Assembly (NCBI GenBank): GCA_001600875.1
Contig: BCLD01000007.1
Span: 623,290-687,289, forward strand
Source of the DNA: Solicoccozyma terricola
Taxonomy: Eukaryota > Basidiomycota > Tremellomycetes > Filobasidiales > Piskurozymaceae
Length of the DNA stretch: 64,000 bases
Direction: 5' to 3'
Each line of letters begins with the position of its first letter. The stretch's first letter is position 1. A model generated the notes under the pieces. The model had not been told where the DNA came from and searched no databases. It saw only the letters and a list, made by a program, of their open reading frames with translations. The position numbers and the translations under genes are program-made. Positions 58,504 through 64,000 of the stretch are shown here, in pieces.

Positions 58504-59046
58504 GGTTGATCGCCGGCAGATGCTCTACGCGGAGAGGAAGCGGGCGATGACTACTGTGTTCCCACTGGTGATGGTGTGATGATGATGATGATGATGATGG
58601 TGATGATGGTGACGGTGCTGCTTTTGGGGGGGNNNNNNNNNNNNNNNNNNNNNNNNNNNNNNNNNNNNNNNNNNNNNNNNNNNNNNNNNNNNNNNNNNNN
58701 NNNNNNNNNNNNNNNNNNNNNNNNNNNNNNNNNNNNNNNNNNNNNNNNNNNNNNNNNNNNNNNNNNNNNNNNNNNNNNNNNNNNNNNNNNNNNNNNNNNN
58801 NNNNNNNNNNNNNNNNNNNNNNNNNNNNNNNNNNNNNNNNNNNNNNNNNNNNNNNNNNNNNNNNNNNNNNNNNNNNNNNNNNNNNNNNNNNNNNNNNNNN
58901 GGTGTGGTCGCGGGTGACATCCCATCGCGAGTGTCACGTGCATGAATCCACTCGATGTTCCATAATTTCAAGACCTGCATTGCTATCCATCCATCCATCC
59001 GTCCATCCGTCCATCCATCCAAGCCATTCGTCTTCCACTACACACA
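58504..59046. promoter_or_regulatory. Divergent promoter SPT20 / DBP9 with microsatellites
   Basis: Contains ATG/ATGGTG trinucleotide repeats at 58577-58617, an unresolved gap, and CATC/CGTC tetranucleotide repeats at 58986-59022 immediately before DBP9. The sequence next to the gap is G-rich (58626-58632). Confidence 0.45.
58633..58900. other. Assembly gap (268 N)
   Basis: Run of unresolved bases within the SPT20/DBP9 intergenic region, flanked by simple repeats and a G run on the left. Content is unknown. Confidence 0.99.
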
Positions 59047-61454
59047 ATGGCACCTCCACCCACCATGGACGACCAACTACTCGATCCCACCCTCACTTTT
59101 TCTTCCCCTCTCTTCACCACTCTCATCGACGCCCGCATCCTCCGCGCACTCGCAGACCATGGATTCACCACTCCCACCCTCGTCCAATCGAAAGCCATCC
59201 CGCTCATCATGCAAGGCAAGGACGTGCTAGCGAGAGCAAGAACTGGAAGTGGGAAAACCGGCGCGTACGTCGTTCCCGCGCTGCAGAGGGTTTTAAGTGC
59301 CAGGAAAGATGTGAGTCAGAACAACCTAAAAATTCCCTGGCATTACATCCAAACTGACCATTCGTTTTTACTTACCTTTGAAGGCAACATCATCGACCAA
59401 ACAAATCTCAGTTTTGATCCTCGTTCCCACAAGAGAATTGGCACACCAAGTGACCACATTCGCAAGATCACTTACCAAGTACTGTGAAGGAGTCGATGCA
59501 GTGAAAGTGATCAACGCCGCTACTGGAAACGCACTGAGTGGTGCTGGTGGTGCGGTTCTGCATGACATTCCAGACATCCTGGTCATCACCCCAAGCAGAT
59601 GTTTATCTATGCTTCAAAGCAAAGTGAGTACGCCCTCTCCACCCACCCGGCCTCTTCCTTCCAACCACTGAACATTTCCCCTCATGTCCTCCCCTCAGAC
59701 TATTTCCCTCCCATCCCTATCACTCCTTATCATCGACGAAGCAGACCTCATCCTCTCCTACGGTCACTCTGATGACCTTCAACGACTTCTCGATCCGTCT
59801 CAAAACTGGATACCTCGTGTGGGTGTGCAAGGTGTTCTTATGAGTGCTACATTAGGCGGAACAGAGGGTGGGAATGGGGCGAATGCGGATGTTGAGAAAT
59901 TGAAGGGGTTGGCGTTAAGGAACCCCGTGAGTTAATGTGTAAGAAACAAGTATTTCGGTCGAAATACTGACATGAGAGACACGCGAAACCAGGCCATCTT
60001 GACACTACAAGAACCGTCATCGACCAACTCTTTATTGAAACATTACTCACTGACCACTTCCGAGACCGATAAATTCCTTCTGATCTACGTACTTCTCAAG
60101 CTCAAACTTATCAGAGGCAAGATTCTATTGTTCGTCAACACGATTGATAGAGGATATAGGTTGAAGTTGTTCTTGGAACAATTCGGGTTGAATGGCTGTT
60201 TGTTAAACAGCGAGATGCCACTGAATTCCAGGTGCGTCCATCATCTCGCTCGTTTGACCGGGTTAATTGACTAATATGATCTTGCGAATTGACAGATACC
60301 ACATCGTTGAAGAATTTAATCGTGGAAAATACGATTATATCGTAGCCACGGACGAATCTGATCCGTCTGGCGCAGAATACGAGCAGCAAACTGAGCAGGC
60401 ACCAGAAGAGGCTTCTACGAGCAAGTTGATTCCAAGTGGAGCGACTGCGGTACAGGAGGACGAAGATGAGGAGATGGTCGATGATGCGGAAGAGGGTGAC
60501 GATGTGCCCGTTGAAGAAGATGGAGAAGACATGGAGACCGAAGGTATGTATGATCAAGTTACCGAAACTCCCAAGGTTGACTCACTTCACACCTCGCATC
60601 AGACGCACCTGTCGCCGAATCAAGCAAGGCTGCTCTTAAGCGCAAAGCCCAAGACGAAGCTCCTTCGCAAGCGAAAAAGACCAAGAAGCCTCGGAGACAA
60701 GACAAGGCGTACGGTGTCTCTCGTGGAATCGACTTTGTCTCAGTTTCCTGTGTCGTCAACTTTGACTTGCCTACGACTGTAACGTCGTATGTCCACCGAG
60801 TTGGCAGAACAGCACGAGCTGGACAGTCAGGTCTTGCGCTGTCATTCGTTGTTCCCAAATCAAAGTGGGGAAAGGACAAGGGAATCTCATTGGACTCTGC
60901 AAAGAAGGATGAAAAGGTTTTCGAGCGTATTCGTAATCATGTCAAGGAAGAGTTTGGGAGTGATATCAAGGAATGGGATTGGGGAGGTCGGAAGGGAGAG
61001 ATTGAAGCCTTCAGGTATCGAATGGAAGATGCTTTGAGAGCTGTCACGGGGAAGCGAGTAATGGAAGCCAGGCGAGAAGAGGTTCGACGGGAATTGTTAA
61101 ACTCGGAGAAGCTCAAGGTGAATCGAATAGCCTGCGTTGCGGAATTTACTCGAAAGCTAAACTCCTCTTATATTCGTGCAGGCTCATTTCGCTGCCAATC
61201 CTCTCGACTTTTCGTTCGTGCGACACGATACCCCTCTTCACCCGACTCGGATTCAGCCACACATGAAACATGTTCCTCAGTACCTAATGCCGAAGATCGC
61301 TCAAGTACCTCTCGCGAAAGATGCCGAAGGTGAGACTTCGGTGCCATTTGCAAGCAAAACTCGAGGTGGCAGAGGTGGATTCCGTGGCCGTGGGGGACGA
61401 GGAGGTCGTGGAGGTAGAGGTGGCAAGAAAGTCAACCCTCTGAAAAATTTCTGA
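59047..61454 (+). CDS. DBP9: DEAD-box RNA helicase DBP9
   Basis: Start [20 protein letters not shown] (an internal Met, MDDQL, at 59065 is also possible). Helicase motifs in order: Q motif [11 protein letters not shown], motif [11 protein letters not shown], Ia PTRELAHQ, Ib [62 protein letters not shown]. Between V and VI there is a long acidic insertion ([15 protein letters not shown]) and a basic segment, as in Dbp9. The C-terminal [15 protein letters not shown] and [24 protein letters not shown] are family-specific. It ends in RGG repeats and VNPLKNF. Dbp9 works in nucleolar 60S ribosome biogenesis with Dbp6. About seven introns; stop at 61452-61454. Confidence 0.95.
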
Positions 61455-61545
61455 TAGATGCATTATAACGACATTACGGATCTCCCTAACCATGTACCTT
61501 ATGCATTCTATGTTTTGTTTATCGTTACCGAGTCGTCAAAGGTCA

Positions 61546-64000
61546 TTAGTTGATTACAACGCGAACAAACAGCGTGGAGAAAAGGTATTCAGACATTTGT
61601 GCGTCCGACAGCGGGATGTAGCGGTAACCTGTACATCGTTCGGAAATCAGCAAGTATTATATAGTCGCTATCACCTCACCCACCTTGTCCCATTGTTCCC
61701 AAAGCTCCGCACCACTGAGCAATACAGACGTCATCGCCAAGCATAGGTTCATGCCTCAATTGTATCTCCAAGAAGGTCATATCGAGCAGCGCAGGAGTAC
61801 ATGAGAATGCCAACGAGTGTTCTTCGTTCCACATGGGATTGAAAGTATTGGCTTTGACAAGCTCCGTTCGGAAGCGCTTGGTGGTAGTAGTTGAAGATGG
61901 GCCTGACGTAAGGTTAGGCGACCTGTCTTGGCCCTGCATGAAAGCGGTTGGCGTAGGCATGTGCAGGATGACCTGGACGAAAAGTCGCATATCGTGCAGA
62001 GTCACATCCGGGAGTGTAGGTAGAAGTTGGCCAGACAGAACCTGGTGGAGACGCGGCGGTGGTCAACTTTGACAGCGCCCCTGGCCTTTTGGGACTGCGC
62101 GGCTCACCTTCACGTCAACCTTGAATGGTTGCGCGACCCAGTCTACGTCCTTGCTCTTGGTAGTGAGTATGTCTGGCTTCAAAACGTAGCCGCATCTGCC
62201 ATTTCTAGCAAACATAGCGCTATTGATCATGAATCCGGTATCTGGTTTGGCAGTAGCGCTTTAGTAATTCTAACGCAAGGATTTCCCCAAGCTCGTCACC
62301 CACCGGAAGTTTGCCAGTTCAATGCGACCAGCTGACAGCCCATTGCCCAATATCGTTGTGGTTCGTAATTAGTGCTTGTGAGTCTCGTTCCTTGAGGATA
62401 GACTCGTGAGAGGTGAGTCCGATTATGCTTGATGAGATCGGCTGGTGCAGAGCGATAGATCTTGTTCGCCGTTTTCTCTGATACGGAAAAGATATCCGCT
62501 GCTTGATACGTTATGAGCTTGCTAAAGCCTTGATACTTGACGCCAGCCGAATAGACCAAGAGGTCGGTTATTTCAGGAGCGATTCGAGGTCGTATTTCCT
62601 TCGAGCCACCTAAGTTTGATACTGAATCAACAGACACTGCTCGGCGGGGCTGCCGGTTGCCGTATGAGAGTCTGTCCGACAGTGAGGCAGAAGGTGTGGA
62701 CTCGTTGACAATGGAAGACACCTTGTTCGAGACCCGACCAAGGAACGTTCGAGCTGATAGTGAGTTGCGGCCTAGCACAAGATGGTGTCGGAAATCAGTA
62801 AAAATCGGGAGGTTGGTTCGTCCCTCTCCTTACTTTCTCGATCAAGGTCTGACTCGGTAGATTCGGTGGAAGAAGATATTGTCCATGCATGAAGTTCAGA
62901 AAGCTGATCCGTAATTTCACCGACAGTCTCCTCGATGGGTCTTTTGGACTGTTGCAGATCAATTTGTCAGCGATCTGTGCATGGCTGCACCTGCGCACAC
63001 TGCTCTCACCTTGAAGAGAAATCGTTGCTTCAACTGATCTGGACTAGGCAAGTTTCCGTCGTTCTCTATGGGGGCCGAAGATCTAGTGATCAGAGCATCA
63101 CCAAAGACCTCCTTGAGGACCTTGACGAGCTGAACCTGTTGCTCTAGATTACAATGGACCTCTGCTGAGATGACGATCGGGTAAGGCGAAGCCATAAATG
63201 CATATCGCTTTATGACTACGCAGACGTCGCGGACCGGGATACTGTTTGTTAATGTCTTGCCATGATAAATGACTGGCCCATCGTCACCGTTCCAACAGTC
63301 CACTGAAGCAGAGCCAGATATATAAGTGGCGTCGCGGAGGAGGTTGGAGTTTTAGACTCACACTCGACACTTCGACAGCCGGCCAACAACGCTCGAATAT
63401 ACCCTTCAACTGTGCTATTTCCCTTCCACTGATGGCCCAACAGATACGTATTGTGCGAGCTGGAGATGTAATACTCCGGAAGAGGTCTTGTCATGTCCTG
63501 ATGAATACGACGATTCTTGCTACTGAGGATGGCATTGTCTGGTGAAGAGAGGAATGTAGCAAAGGAGTCGTAGTTCAACGTGGGTTCAGGGCTGACGGTT
63601 TTTCCGGTACTGCTGTCGTCTGCAGAAGTTGAGGTTAGCGCCATGAAAAGTTGATGAATCGCTTGAGGCTCAAGGTCGGACTGCACGATGATCTCATTAG
63701 CGCTTAATCGTGACTCTAGCTCAACGCGATTCGACGTACTAGTTGCTTGTGTTTCAAAAATTCCCTGAAAGTAGCTTCATCGATCATACCATCCTTCGCC
63801 ATTGAATCATACACCTCCTGGATGTCGCTTCGGTGTCGCAGTCGCTCGACAAATTCTCGAAACTCCGAACTGGAAAGGTAGCCTTTCTTGCCGTTATCCA
63901 CTTCCTGCGGATTCACAATGGAGACCTCTCAGTCATCGGATTGCATCTAGCCGGACTCCACTTGAACACTCACTTTGAAGCTTGTAATGACCAGACCGCC
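61546..64000 (-). CDS. PLC1: Phosphoinositide-specific phospholipase C, 5' end outside window
   Basis: Continues past the right edge. From the N-terminal side: an EF-hand-like block, FKEVDNGKKGYLSSSEFREF, then QEVYDSMAKDGMIDEATFRE. The X domain follows with FATFLSSPDNAIL, YYISSSHNTYLLGHQW (first catalytic His), [23 protein letters not shown] (second His) and VISAEVHCNLEQQ. The Y domain reads DLLVYSAGVKYQGF, NRTHLSRVYPQGTRLTSTNY and YWAMGCQLVALNWQT. The C2 part has RLFVQVILHMP, NPMWNEEHSLAFSC and DDVCIAQWCGALGTMGQ. Through a last intron it ends GYRYIPLSDAQMSEYLFSTL. The catalytic histidines are intact. It hydrolyses PI(4,5)P2 to IP3 and diacylglycerol; in Cryptococcus PLC1 supports wall integrity and virulence. 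Convergent with DBP9. Confidence 0.94.

Noticed and set aside
58576..58943. Open frames crossing the N gap
   Set aside because: They are open only because N codons are not stops; the flanks are microsatellite DNA.

Overview
This window is nuclear DNA of a basidiomycete fungus, most likely a Tremellomycete (Cryptococcus/Kwoniella-like). Genes are close together on both strands, almost all carry several short GT-AG introns of about 50-90 nt, and the protein set is clearly fungal: Zn2Cys6 factors, RIM20, ERG27, DBP9, SAGA/TFIID subunits and a GT61 glycosyltransferase. The class-level placement is inference from gene style and content. Genes were reconstructed by joining exons by eye, so spans are coding spans including introns.

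Layout. 1-1393 (-): 3' part of a VPS62-family gene. 1752-2870 (+): unrecognised low-complexity protein, followed by a decayed copy of its own 3' end. 3166-12902: a block that looks catabolic, with a DapA-superfamily aldolase (-), a divergent BNR/sialidase-like hydrolase (+), a Zn2Cys6 regulator (-) and a divergent quinate/sugar-type MFS transporter (+). 13431-15603 (+): GPI-anchored GH13 alpha-amylase. 15810-17200 (+): CCC1/VIT1 transporter. 17287-19850 (-): an alpha/beta-hydrolase and an IAH1-like SGNH esterase. 20002-22120 (-): REX3. 22286-23965 (-): LST8 (TOR complex). 24306-25881 (+): YIP4/YIPF6. 26410-30193 (+): a second Zn2Cys6 factor. 30874-31897 (-): Nudix DDP1/APS1. 32119-33461 (+): TRM7.

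33952-40223 (-): a large glutamine-rich ARID protein (SWI1-like). It is followed by about 3.4 kb of low-complexity, apparently non-coding DNA. 43629-44261 (+): GNA1. 44547-47971 (+): RIM20/PalA. 48065-49717 (-): ERG27. 50087-52953 (-): TAF6. 53758-56032 (+): GT61 glycosyltransferase. 56302-58503 (-): SPT20. A 268-bp N gap lies in the SPT20/DBP9 promoter. 59047-61454 (+): DBP9. 61546->64000 (-): phosphoinositide phospholipase C, cut by the window edge.

Most genes are housekeeping. The region most worth a second look is 3166-12902: aldolase, glycosidase-like propeller, regulator and transporter form two divergent pairs, and the regulator/transporter intergenic region holds four inverted CGG pairs of the kind Zn2Cys6 proteins bind. 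This could be an undescribed sugar-acid or sialic-acid-like utilisation locus. Other notable structure: long C or G homopolymers, mostly in introns (one forming a perfect G-tract/C-tract hairpin), a 95-bp GC-rich tandem repeat filling most of a TAF6 intron up to its 5' splice site, and a GC-AG intron in TRM7.
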